Of a stretch of DNA of 64,000 bases, positions 1 to 7,360 are shown piece after piece (within the stretch, counting starts at the first letter, position 1; each line of letters opens with the position of its first letter). The position numbers and the translations under genes were made by a program. The DNA comes from G963677185 sp963677185. GTDB lineage: Bacteria > Bacillota > Syntrophomonadia > Syntrophomonadales > Syntrophomonadaceae. The stretch spans positions 1,984,001 through 2,048,000 of the forward strand of contig OY781889.1 of assembly GCA_963677185.1 (NCBI GenBank), read 5' to 3'. Under the pieces are notes generated by a model. The model made no database searches and was not told the DNA's origin. It worked only from the letters and a program-made list of their open reading frames with translations.

Positions 1-738
1 ATTGCGGAAGTACTGGAAGAAAATGGTATCGATCCTGCCGATCTCAATATAGAATCGGGCCTGTTCGGGGCGGAACCGTGGTCGGAGAACATGCGCCGGG
101 AAATTGAGGAACGCCTGAAGATCAAGGCCTATGACATTTACGGATTAAGTGAAATAATCGGTCCCGGGGTGGCTTACGAGTGCGACGGCAAATGCGGGCT
201 GCACGTGGCCGAGGATCACTTCATACCTGAAATTATCGACCCGATAACCGAAGAAGTGCTTCCGCCAGGTTCACCGGGGGAATTGGTGATCACTACAGTT
301 ACCAAGGAAGCATTGCCGATAATTCGGTACCGTACCCGGGACCTTTCCGAGCTTTCCTATGAACTGTGCTCTTGCGGACGCACCCATGTGCGCATGCATA
401 AAGTGCTGGGCCGCTCCGATGATATGGTTATTATTCGTGGCGTCAACGTATTTCCGTCCATGGTGGAAAGCGTATTGCTCAGCATTCCGGGTGTCGAGCC
501 CCATTACATGCTGATAGTAGACCGGGTGGGGCATCTGGACGAACTTGAGGTTCAGGTAGAAATATCCGAGAAGCTGTTCAGCGATGAAGTGCGCAAAATG
601 GAAACCATTGGCCGCCAGATCAGCAAGGAACTGGAAAGTGCCCTGGGTATCGCTGTCAAGGTGCGTTTGGTTGAACCTAAAACCATTGAACGCAGCGAAG
701 GCAAGGCCCGGCGTGTTATCGACAAGCGCAAGCTGTAA
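1..738 (+). CDS. paaK: Phenylacetate-CoA ligase family protein (PaaK-like), C-terminal part
   Basis: The window opens inside this gene; the reading frame is open from base 1 and leaves 245 C-terminal residues. PaaK-type enzymes of the ANL superfamily activate aryl acids to CoA thioesters through an acyl-AMP. Visible family motifs are IYGLSEIIGPGVA (substrate and adenylate pocket), RYRTRDL, a CSCG pair of cysteines, and the hinge segment GRSDDMVIIRGVNVFPS, followed by the mobile C-terminal domain ending EGKARRVIDKR. In anaerobes such genes often accompany indolepyruvate:ferredoxin oxidoreductase and an ACT-domain gene, and an ACT gene does follow here. The exact aryl acid cannot be told from this fragment. 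Confidence 0.9.
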   Translation: MAEVLEENGIDPADLNIESGLFGAEPWSENMRREIEERLKIKAYDIYGLSEIIGPGVAYECDGKCGLHVAEDHFIPEIIDPITEEVLPPGSPGELVITTVTKEALPIIRYRTRDLSELSYELCSCGRTHVRMHKVLGRSDDMVIIRGVNVFPSMVESVLLSIPGVEPHYMLIVDRVGHLDELEVQVEISEKLFSDEVRKMETIGRQISKELESALGIAVKVRLVEPKTIERSEGKARRVIDKRKL

Positions 739-795
739 AAAGGGTTTGGCGATCTGGAGAAATGCTATTGCGTATGCATTACCGGACGCATGAAG

Positions 796-846
796 TATAA
801 TTATGACAGGATTAATAATGGGCTCTGTCATTCCTGCCAGGCAGGA
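796..846 (+). promoter_or_regulatory. Possible -10 and small inverted repeats upstream of the ACT gene
   Basis: A perfect TATAAT lies at 796-801, but no good -35 sits 16-18 bases upstream, so a promoter is only tentative. It is followed by two small inverted repeats: TGACAG/CTGTCA (804-809 and 825-830) and TCCTGCC-A-GGCAGGA (832-846). Neither is followed by a T run, so they are not obvious terminators. They could be an operator or RNA structure. Confidence 0.25.
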
Positions 847-891
847 GTTGCAAGTGCAGAATTAAAATAAAATTTGATTGGGGGTAATGCG

Positions 892-1320
892 ATGGCCAAG
901 CAAATTTCAGTGTTTCTAGAGAACAAAAAGGGGCGTTTGGCTCATGTGACCAGGGTTTTGGGTGAAGCCAAAATAAATATTCGTGCCCTGTCCATTGCTG
1001 ATACGTCTGACTTCGGTATTTTGCGCATTATTGTGAATGATCCGGAACGCGCTCACCGGATTCTGAAAGAAGCCGGCTTTACGGTAAGTGAAACAGAAAT
1101 TATCGCAGTGCAGATTCCGGATGAACCGGGCATGCTGGCTGCCGTGCTGGAGCATATGTCCGAGGCTGATCTGAATATAGAGTATTTATATGCATTCCTG
1201 GGCAACGCCGGCAACGAAGTGCTGGTAATTTTCAAGGTGGAAGACCTGGAAAAAGCCAAGAACGCTTTCGAAGCCAAGGGTATAAAATATCTGGTCAAAG
1301 ACGAACTCTACGACATTTAA
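892..1320 (+). CDS. Tandem ACT-domain protein
   Basis: A 142-residue protein made of two ACT-type regulatory folds in tandem, roughly residues 1-67 and 68-142; the first begins MAKQISVFLENKKGRLAHV and the second has the typical DEPGMLAAVLEHMSEADLNIEYLYAF pattern split around residue 85. ACT domains bind amino acids or other small ligands. No catalytic domain is attached, so it is probably a stand-alone ligand sensor or partner of the adjacent PaaK-like ligase. The ATG at 892 is chosen over an in-frame TTG at 874 because GGGGGT at 880-885 gives good spacing. The ligand is unknown; an aromatic compound is an inference from the neighbour only. Confidence 0.85.
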   Translation: MAKQISVFLENKKGRLAHVTRVLGEAKINIRALSIADTSDFGILRIIVNDPERAHRILKEAGFTVSETEIIAVQIPDEPGMLAAVLEHMSEADLNIEYLYAFLGNAGNEVLVIFKVEDLEKAKNAFEAKGIKYLVKDELYDI

Positions 1321-1340
1321 CCCAAAATAAGTATAACGTG

Positions 1341-1363
1341 GGGACAGCCCTTTGGGCTGTCCC
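1341..1363. repeat. 23-bp palindrome, copy 1
   Basis: Arms GGGACAGCCC and GGGCTGTCCC pair perfectly around a TTT loop. An identical copy lies at 1507-1529, and the two flank the structured repeat copy A. No T run follows, so a rho-independent terminator is unlikely, although the hairpin lies just after the ACT gene stop codon. Confidence 0.85.
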
Positions 1364-1381
1364 TCAGTGTGTTGACAAAGT

Positions 1382-1505
1382 CAGACTGATGAGAAAACGC
1401 GAAGGTCGCGTTATGAGCAAAGGCCGCGATTGAGGCGTACTTGACGTACGTTGATTGAGCGGTCTTTGTGATATGACGATGAGATTCGCTTTTGTCATCG
1501 GTCTG
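1382..1505. repeat. Structured intergenic repeat, copy A
   Basis: A long imperfect inverted repeat. The outer arms at about 1382-1403 and 1485-1505 pair with few mismatches. The core at 1419-1467 has a 9-bp stem (AAAGGCCGC with GCGGTCTTT), then an internal loop in which both strands read GATTGA, then a 5-bp hairpin (CGTAC with GTACG, loop TTGAC). A second, diverged copy lies at 27010-27122 with compensating stem changes. It does not code for a protein that I can recognise. It could be a REP/MITE-like non-autonomous element or a structured RNA. Confidence 0.8.
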
Positions 1506-1506
1506 G

Positions 1507-1529
1507 GGGACAGCCCTTTGGGCTGTCCC
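1507..1529. repeat. 23-bp palindrome, copy 2
   Basis: Identical to the palindrome at 1341-1363 (arms GGGACAGCCC and GGGCTGTCCC, loop TTT) and lying directly after structured repeat copy A. The remaining part of this non-coding stretch, 1530-1672, shows nothing I can assign. Confidence 0.85.
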
Positions 1530-1672
1530 TGCTAACTTTTAAACCATACCACCTGATTCTACACCCACCTTTAGTCCCCTTTTTAAATGTGACTACCCGC
1601 CAGAAAGCTGCGTATATTGCCGATCCCATATCCTGATTGCATCCGGCTGCCCCTATTTTGATTAAAAACACC

Positions 1673-1720
1673 TTTTCATAGGGAAGATTGTGGTGTAATA
1701 TGGTTGAAAGTGGTTAATTT
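1673..1720 (+). promoter_or_regulatory. mraZ promoter region with MraZ-type operator
   Basis: Three direct repeats with an exact 10-base period start at 1691 (TGGTG), 1701 (TGGTT) and 1711 (TGGTT), each followed by a 5-base spacer. MraZ is known to bind direct repeats of TGGGN-type pentamers spaced by 5 bases upstream of its own gene, so this is a good candidate autoregulatory site for the dcw cluster, with T instead of the third G. A weak sigma-A-like pair TTTTCA (1673-1678) and TAATAT (1696-1701), spaced 17, overlaps the repeats, which would fit repression by occlusion. Confidence 0.7.
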
Positions 1721-1744
1721 GCCCTTTTGAAGGGGAGCGAACGT

Positions 1745-2176
1745 ATGTTTTATGGTGAATATCAGCATTCACTGGACAACAAAGGCCGGATAACCATTCC
1801 GGTTAAATACAGAGAAGAACTGGGCCAAGAGTTTATTGCAACCAAGGGCCTGGATGAATGTATTACGCTCTATCCCCGTGATGAATGGGAAAAGTATGAG
1901 CAGAAGCTCAGAACCCTTCCAACCGTCAGGCCCAATGCCCGCGGATACACGCGCACTCTTTACTCCAGCGTGGCTGAACTGGAAATGGACCGCCAGGGGC
2001 GGGTTTTGCTGCCTGTAAAATTAAGAAGCTACGCCGGAATTGAAAAAGACCTGGTGTTGATTGGAATCGGGCCCAGGGTAGAAATCTGGGCTAAAGAACG
2101 CTGGGCCGCATATGATGCGGCACAGGAAAAAGATTTCGTTGAAATCGCCTCCACTCTGGAGGATCACGACATATAA
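1745..2176 (+). CDS. mraZ: Transcriptional regulator MraZ
   Basis: A 143-residue MraZ (AbrB/SpoVT-like fold, two tandem MraZ repeats), the first gene of the division and wall cluster. It starts MFYGEYQHSLDNKGRITIP, the family's canonical opening, and repeats the motif as LEMDRQGRVLLP near residue 85. The family forms ring-shaped oligomers that bind repeats upstream of mraZ and repress the dcw operon. The ATG at 1745 is preferred to an upstream in-frame TTG at 1727 because the SD AAGGGGAG lies between them at the right distance. The operator repeats upstream (1691-1720) support autoregulation. Confidence 0.96.
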   Translation: MFYGEYQHSLDNKGRITIPVKYREELGQEFIATKGLDECITLYPRDEWEKYEQKLRTLPTVRPNARGYTRTLYSSVAELEMDRQGRVLLPVKLRSYAGIEKDLVLIGIGPRVEIWAKERWAAYDAAQEKDFVEIASTLEDHDI

Positions 2177-2187
2177 GGGAGCCGCTT

Positions 2188-3105
2188 ATGCATTTGCCGG
2201 TTCTGTTTGAGGAAAGCCTTAATGGCTTGATTACTGAAACTGAAGGTATATATGTTGATTGCACCCTGGGCGGAGGCGGGCACCTTGAAGGCTTGCGGGA
2301 AAAGCTGGGGCCGGGAGCCAGAATAATCGGAATTGATAAAGACCTTGATATTCTGGCTGGAACGTCCGCACGCTGGAATGACCCGCGCATTAAGCTGGTG
2401 CATGGAGATTTCCGCGAGCTGGGTTTAATTATGGAACAGCTGGGTCTCGAACAGGCGAATGGAATTCTTCTGGATCTGGGAGTGTCGTCTTTCCAGCTGG
2501 ATCAGGCGGTTCGGGGTTTTAGCTATCACGAAGACTCTGCTCTGGATATGCGTATGGATCGCAGTCAGCCCCTGGATGCCGCTGAAGTCGTTAATAACTG
2601 GGACGAATTCGAACTGGCCCGCATCATTTATGAATATGGCGAGGAACGTTATTCGAGGCGCATTGCCCGTAATATTATCCGGGCTCGCGCCCAAAACCGT
2701 ATAGAAAGCACTCTGCAGCTGGTCAACATTATTAAGAGCGCGGTGCCAGGCTCGTACAAAGGAGAAAAACACCCGGCCCGAAAAACATTTCAAGCTTTGC
2801 GGATTGCGGTTAACGATGAACTGGGCGCCCTGGAAGCAGTCCTGCCCCAGGCGGTGGAACTGCTAAAAACCGGTGGGAGGCTGGCGGTCATTACCTTTCA
2901 TTCTTTGGAAGACCGCATGGTCAAGCGATTTTTTCAGGCTGAGGCCTTTCCGTGCACCTGTCCCAAGGACATTCCGGTTTGTGTGTGCAAACGGCAAGCC
3001 CGGATCAGGCTGGTGAACCGCAAAGCAATTAAAGCGTCCGCAGCAGAACTGGCAAATAATCCGCGCTCGCGAAGCGCCCATTTAAGAATTGTTGAGAAGC
3101 TATAG
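2188..3105 (+). CDS. rsmH: 16S rRNA (cytosine1402-N4)-methyltransferase RsmH
   Basis: A 305-residue SAM-dependent methyltransferase (MraW family), which methylates N4 of C1402 in the decoding centre of 16S rRNA. The SAM-binding motif VDCTLGGGGHLEGL is near residue 23, followed by GIDKDLDIL; GILLDLGVSSFQLD and the late AVITFHSLEDRMVKRFF motif are also present. A Cys-rich stretch (FPCTCPKDIPVCVCKR) near the C terminus is common in the family. The gene follows mraZ by 11 bases and has an AGGGAG ribosome site, so the two are co-transcribed. Confidence 0.97.
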   Translation: MHLPVLFEESLNGLITETEGIYVDCTLGGGGHLEGLREKLGPGARIIGIDKDLDILAGTSARWNDPRIKLVHGDFRELGLIMEQLGLEQANGILLDLGVSSFQLDQAVRGFSYHEDSALDMRMDRSQPLDAAEVVNNWDEFELARIIYEYGEERYSRRIARNIIRARAQNRIESTLQLVNIIKSAVPGSYKGEKHPARKTFQALRIAVNDELGALEAVLPQAVELLKTGGRLAVITFHSLEDRMVKRFFQAEAFPCTCPKDIPVCVCKRQARIRLVNRKAIKASAAELANNPRSRSAHLRIVEKL

Positions 3106-3150
3106 ATTTATTAGCCAAGAACCGCGTGATAGGGAAGGAGGTGGTGAATC

Positions 3151-3669
3151 GTGAGTTGGGGTAACTCTGGACTGGCAAGGAAATTGGATCACGACCTGGA
3201 AGACATCAGGGAAAGCTATTACCTTGAAGACGTTTTTGACGGCATATATGTTAAGGATCAAGTGGCAATCGACCTTTCCCGTACCCGTATCAGAGCATCG
3301 GCCTTCGTGAGATTGTTTTTTCTTTTTTTCGTGTACGGGGTGGCTCTGGTTTTTCTGAGCAACACCATCTCTACTCTGGGATATGATATTGCCGGCATGC
3401 AAAAGGATATTACCGCTCTGAACGAAAAAAACAAACGCCTGGAAGTGGAGATATCCAGCCTAAAATCCCTGGAAAGAATTGAGCAGGTGGCAGTCAGCGA
3501 GCTGCACATGGTTCGTTCGGGACGCAAAGACAGCATGGTGATAGAAAACAGCGCCGCCGGGCGGAACGAAGCGTCAATCAGCAGCGATTCACAATCCATG
3601 ACCGCAGCAGAAACAGATTGGAGCCAGCGCCTGCTCGAATGGCTGCAGAAACAGATCGACAGCATTTGA
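3151..3669 (+). CDS. ftsL: FtsL-like cell division protein
   Basis: A 172-residue single-pass membrane protein in the ftsL position between rsmH and the division transpeptidase. It has a cytoplasmic N-terminal region of about 50 residues, a transmembrane segment at about 51-73 and a short extracytoplasmic coiled coil (about 80-115) rich in K, E and L heptads. FtsL and FtsB/DivIC-type proteins form a coiled-coil complex with FtsQ that activates FtsW/FtsI at the septum. The C-terminal 50 residues are Ser/Ala-rich and look disordered. GTG start with AAGGAGGTGG upstream. FtsL sequences are poorly conserved, so position and topology carry the call. Confidence 0.75.
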   Translation: MSWGNSGLARKLDHDLEDIRESYYLEDVFDGIYVKDQVAIDLSRTRIRASAFVRLFFLFFVYGVALVFLSNTISTLGYDIAGMQKDITALNEKNKRLEVEISSLKSLERIEQVAVSELHMVRSGRKDSMVIENSAAGRNEASISSDSQSMTAAETDWSQRLLEWLQKQIDSI

Positions 3670-3715
3670 TCTCATTTGCGGACCAGCAGATTTTTTAGCA
3701 ACAGGGAGTTCAATC

Positions 3716-5839
3716 ATGAGTGCCAGGCAGCAATATGTAAGCAAAAAGCGAATGATGTTGATATTTATCGGCCTGATTATGGTGCTCGCAGTGCTGGGCG
3801 GCCGGCTGTTCTATGTCCAGGTGTGGAGGGGCGCAGAATACGAAGCTATGGCCAGCGAGAATCGCGCGGTGGAAGACAAGGTAGCCGCAGAACGCGGCAC
3901 CATCTATGACCGGAATATGAACGAACTGGCCATTTCCACCGCCGCGCAGTCCCTGTATGCAGATCCCGGCATGCTTGATAAAAACGAGCAAACAGATAAA
4001 GCCATACAAATTATTACAAGCTGTTTGCAGAAGGATGAGCAAACGGTCCGTAAGCTGCTTCAAAGCAATGAAAACTTTGTATACATTGAAAGACAGATAG
4101 AGCCAGAGTTGGCTGCCAGAATTGACAAACAGATCAAGGACGAAAAGATTAAGGGACTCAGCTTTCTGCCGGAAAGCAAGCGCTATTATCCATATAAAAC
4201 CCTGGCCAGTCACGTGTTGGGAATTTGTGGTGTTGATAATAACGGACTTGAAGGTATAGAATTCTACTATGATAAATTGATCGGAGGCACTCCGGGAGAA
4301 ATCGTTTCGGAAAAAGACGGAAGGGGAACGGTGCTGCCGCAAAGCACTCACAGCTATGTTCCTCCGGTTGAAGGCAAAGACATTGTATTGACGATTGATT
4401 CAACTATTCAATATATAGTAGAAGAAGAACTGGATAAAGTGTTCACTGACCAAAAAGCTGAAAAGGCAGTTGCTATTGTAATGGATCCCCAGACCGGTGA
4501 AATTCTGGCCATGGCTTCACGCCCCACTTTTGATCCCAACAATTACGAGTCAGTACCTGCCGCAAGCCGTCGTAATCCGGCTATCAGCGACGTTTATGAA
4601 CCCGGTTCCACCATGAAAGCATGCATCGCCGCGATTGGGCTGGAAGAAGGATTGTTCAATCCCAACAGCCATATTTATTGTCCCGGGTTTATTGATGTTG
4701 GCGACAAGACAATTACCTGCTTGCATTCCAAGGCTCATGGCGATCAGACCTACGCTCAACTGGTGGAAAACTCATGCAATGTGGGCTTTGTGCAGGTGGG
4801 TCAGGAGATTGGACTGGATTGTTTCTATAGCTATATGGACAAATTCTGCTTTGGGCGCAGTTCAGGAATCGATTTGCCTGGTGAAGCTGAAGGGATTATT
4901 ATCCCCCGTTCTTCTGCAACCAAGGTGGATTTGGCCACCATGTCAATCGGGCAGGCTAATGCCGCAACCCCGCTTCAAGTGCTCAATACCATATCTGTTC
5001 TGGCTAACCAGGGCAAAATGAACCGGCCGCATCTGCTTAAATCTGTTATTAACGACAAGGGCGAAGCGGAAGATAAGAACTATGGGCCGTATGAGGAAGA
5101 GATTATATCGCCATCCACAGCGGCCCAAATGATGACTATTCTGGAAGGTGAAGTCGAGCGGGGTACCGGCATTAACGCACAGTTGGAAGGTTACCGTGTA
5201 GCTGGCAAGACCGGTACGGCAGAAAAGGTGGGACCGACCGGAGCATATTTGAGCAACGAATACGTCGTGTCTTTCATTGGAGTTGCTCCATGCGATAATC
5301 CCAGGCTGGCTTGCCTGGTAGTAGTGGATGCTCCAAAAGGAGACCCATGCACCGGCGGTGATATAGCCGCTCCGGTGGTGCGCAACATTTTCAAGAAATC
5401 GTTTGATTACCTGCAAGTGCCTTTTGATAAGCAAATTGCAGCATCCAAGGATGAAGGCGGCAGTTCTGATATGACCATAGTTCCGGAATTGACTGGCATG
5501 TTTAAACAGGAAGCCGGTCAAAAGCTGGATGATAAAGGTCTGTCTGCAGTATTTGACGGCAGCGGCAATATGGTCTGGAAACAAAGTGTTTTAGAGGGCA
5601 GCAAGGCCGAAAGAAAATCCTCAGTGGTTTTATATCTGGCCGATATTGAACCAGGCAGCGGTCTAACCGTTGTGCCTGATTTTACTGGAATGTCGATAAA
5701 AAAGGCCGCCTCACTGGCAGCGGGCATGGGATTGACAATGGTGCCTGAAGGCTGCGGGCGGGCCGTGGAACAGAATCCGGAAGCGGGAAGCATTTTGGGT
5801 GAAGGTTCCAGGGTCAGCGTGTCTTTTACATCAGATTAG
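3716..5839 (+). CDS. Division-type penicillin-binding protein with two PASTA domains
   Basis: A 707-residue class B PBP, a D,D-transpeptidase that crosslinks septal (FtsI/PbpB) or spore cortex (SpoVD) peptidoglycan. An N-terminal membrane anchor (about 13-32) is followed by the PBP dimerisation domain and the transpeptidase domain with SxxK (Ser298-Lys301, EPGSTMK), SxN (Ser353-Asn355) and KTGT (Lys498). Two PASTA domains occupy about 585-707. In B. subtilis PbpB has two PASTA domains and SpoVD one, which favours the division enzyme, but only one such gene is in this cluster, so it could serve both roles. The ATG at 3716 has GGGAG upstream. Confidence 0.93.
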   Translation: MSARQQYVSKKRMMLIFIGLIMVLAVLGGRLFYVQVWRGAEYEAMASENRAVEDKVAAERGTIYDRNMNELAISTAAQSLYADPGMLDKNEQTDKAIQIITSCLQKDEQTVRKLLQSNENFVYIERQIEPELAARIDKQIKDEKIKGLSFLPESKRYYPYKTLASHVLGICGVDNNGLEGIEFYYDKLIGGTPGEIVSEKDGRGTVLPQSTHSYVPPVEGKDIVLTIDSTIQYIVEEELDKVFTDQKAEKAVAIVMDPQTGEILAMASRPTFDPNNYESVPAASRRNPAISDVYEPGSTMKACIAAIGLEEGLFNPNSHIYCPGFIDVGDKTITCLHSKAHGDQTYAQLVENSCNVGFVQVGQEIGLDCFYSYMDKFCFGRSSGIDLPGEAEGIIIPRSSATKVDLATMSIGQANAATPLQVLNTISVLANQGKMNRPHLLKSVINDKGEAEDKNYGPYEEEIISPSTAAQMMTILEGEVERGTGINAQLEGYRVAGKTGTAEKVGPTGAYLSNEYVVSFIGVAPCDNPRLACLVVVDAPKGDPCTGGDIAAPVVRNIFKKSFDYLQVPFDKQIAASKDEGGSSDMTIVPELTGMFKQEAGQKLDDKGLSAVFDGSGNMVWKQSVLEGSKAERKSSVVLYLADIEPGSGLTVVPDFTGMSIKKAASLAAGMGLTMVPEGCGRAVEQNPEAGSILGEGSRVSVSFTSD

Positions 5840-5878
5840 CGGCTCTGTTTTATACCACTAAATTAGGGAGGTTGGGTG

Positions 5879-7360
5879 ATGAAACTTAAAGAGCTTCTTG
5901 ACGGCATCAATGCCGAACTCGACCAGAGCTTTTATGAACTTGACATTAATGGAATAAGCTATGACTCCCGCAAAACCAGACCAGGACAGATATTCGTATG
6001 TGTGAGCGGATTCAAGACCGATGGACACGATTATGTGTCCCAGGCCATCGCCAACGGTGCGGTGGCTGTTTTAGCGGAAAGGGATATTGAGGTGCCGGAC
6101 GGGGTCGCCCTTGCTGTAAGCCCAGAGAACCGTTTGAATATGGCCCGGCTGGCGTCAAACTTTTTCTGCCGCCCGTCCAGCCAGATGCGGTTGGTAGGTG
6201 TGACCGGAACCAATGGGAAAACCACGATCACCCATCTAATTCAAGCCATGCTGAACCAGTCCGGACACCTGGCCGGGATCATCGGAACACTTTATGCCAG
6301 CCTGGGAGACTACCAGAGGAGTATTGGGAACACTACACCTGAATCAGTTGTTATAGAAGATTTTTTGGATTATTGCCTGGCTCAGGGCGCCGATTATTCG
6401 GTTATGGAGGTTTCCTCTCACGCGATTGAGCTGGGAAGGGTTGCCTGCCTCGATTTCAAGGCAGCCATTCTTACCAATCTGACCCAGGATCACCTGGATT
6501 TTCATGGGGACATGCAGAAATATCTGGCAGCCAAGCTGAAGTTTTTCAAAATGATCGTAAACGCTCCGGGATGCTACACGGTAGTCAATGCCGACGATCC
6601 GGCCGCCGGTGCATTTATATCCGCTTCTCAGGCGCCGGTGATTACTTACGGCATTTACAGTCCTGCGGACGTTAAGGCTTCGGGAATCCGCAGCACTTTG
6701 AAAGAAAATGTATTTGACGTCGATTTTGCCGGGGGCAGGTTTGCCGTCAAGACCGGCATGATCGGCACTTTTAGCGTTTACAATGCTCTGGCGGCTATCT
6801 CGGTTGCTTTGCAGGAAGGGGTTCCGGTGGAGGCTATTCAAAAGGTTCTGTTGGCTACCAGCGGAGTTGTCGGCCGCTTTGAACAGGTTGACGTCGGACA
6901 GGATTTTACTGTGGTGGTTGATTATGCCCACACGCCCGACGGATTGGAAAACATTTTGAAAACCGGGCGGGAGCTGGTGGAGAAGCGCTTGATTACTGTC
7001 TTCGGGTGCGGAGGAGACCGCGACCGGACTAAAAGGCCAATAATGGGTGCCATCGCTGGAAAGTACAGCGATTTTTCCATCGTGACTTCAGACAACCCGC
7101 GCAGTGAAGAACCTCCGGACATTATCTCCGATATCGTGGCCGGCATGGGAAATGTCGCCACGGACAAGTACCTCGAGATTGTGGACCGGGCCGAAGCGAT
7201 CAAATACGCGATCAACATGGCCGAGAATGGTGACCTGGTTGTTATCGCCGGCAAAGGCCACGAAACATACCAACTGGTGAAGGATAAAGTGCTGGATTTT
7301 GACGACAGGACAGTGGCAAGGAATATGATACAGGAGAAATTGGCCAATGCAATTCAATAG
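5879..7360 (+). CDS. murE: UDP-MurNAc-L-Ala-D-Glu:meso-diaminopimelate ligase MurE
   Basis: A 493-residue Mur ligase that adds the third stem-peptide residue using ATP. The N-terminal UDP-binding domain contains YDSRKTRPGQIFVC; the P-loop TGTNGKTT is near residue 110, and the substrate Lys/His region VSSHAIELGRV follows. The motif DNPR in TSDNPRSEEP is the known signature for meso-DAP rather than lysine specificity, so the wall is of the mDAP type. The ATG at 5879 is chosen over the GTG at 5876 for better spacing from GGGAGG. It overlaps murF by 14 bases. Confidence 0.97.
   Translation: MKLKELLDGINAELDQSFYELDINGISYDSRKTRPGQIFVCVSGFKTDGHDYVSQAIANGAVAVLAERDIEVPDGVALAVSPENRLNMARLASNFFCRPSSQMRLVGVTGTNGKTTITHLIQAMLNQSGHLAGIIGTLYASLGDYQRSIGNTTPESVVIEDFLDYCLAQGADYSVMEVSSHAIELGRVACLDFKAAILTNLTQDHLDFHGDMQKYLAAKLKFFKMIVNAPGCYTVVNADDPAAGAFISASQAPVITYGIYSPADVKASGIRSTLKENVFDVDFAGGRFAVKTGMIGTFSVYNALAAISVALQEGVPVEAIQKVLLATSGVVGRFEQVDVGQDFTVVVDYAHTPDGLENILKTGRELVEKRLITVFGCGGDRDRTKRPIMGAIAGKYSDFSIVTSDNPRSEEPPDIISDIVAGMGNVATDKYLEIVDRAEAIKYAINMAENGDLVVIAGKGHETYQLVKDKVLDFDDRTVARNMIQEKLANAIQ

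Noticed and set aside
1341..1529. Palindromes and repeat copy A as a double rho-independent terminator after the ACT gene
   Set aside because: The stems are strong, but none is followed by a T run, and the long nested inverted repeat is more than a terminator needs.
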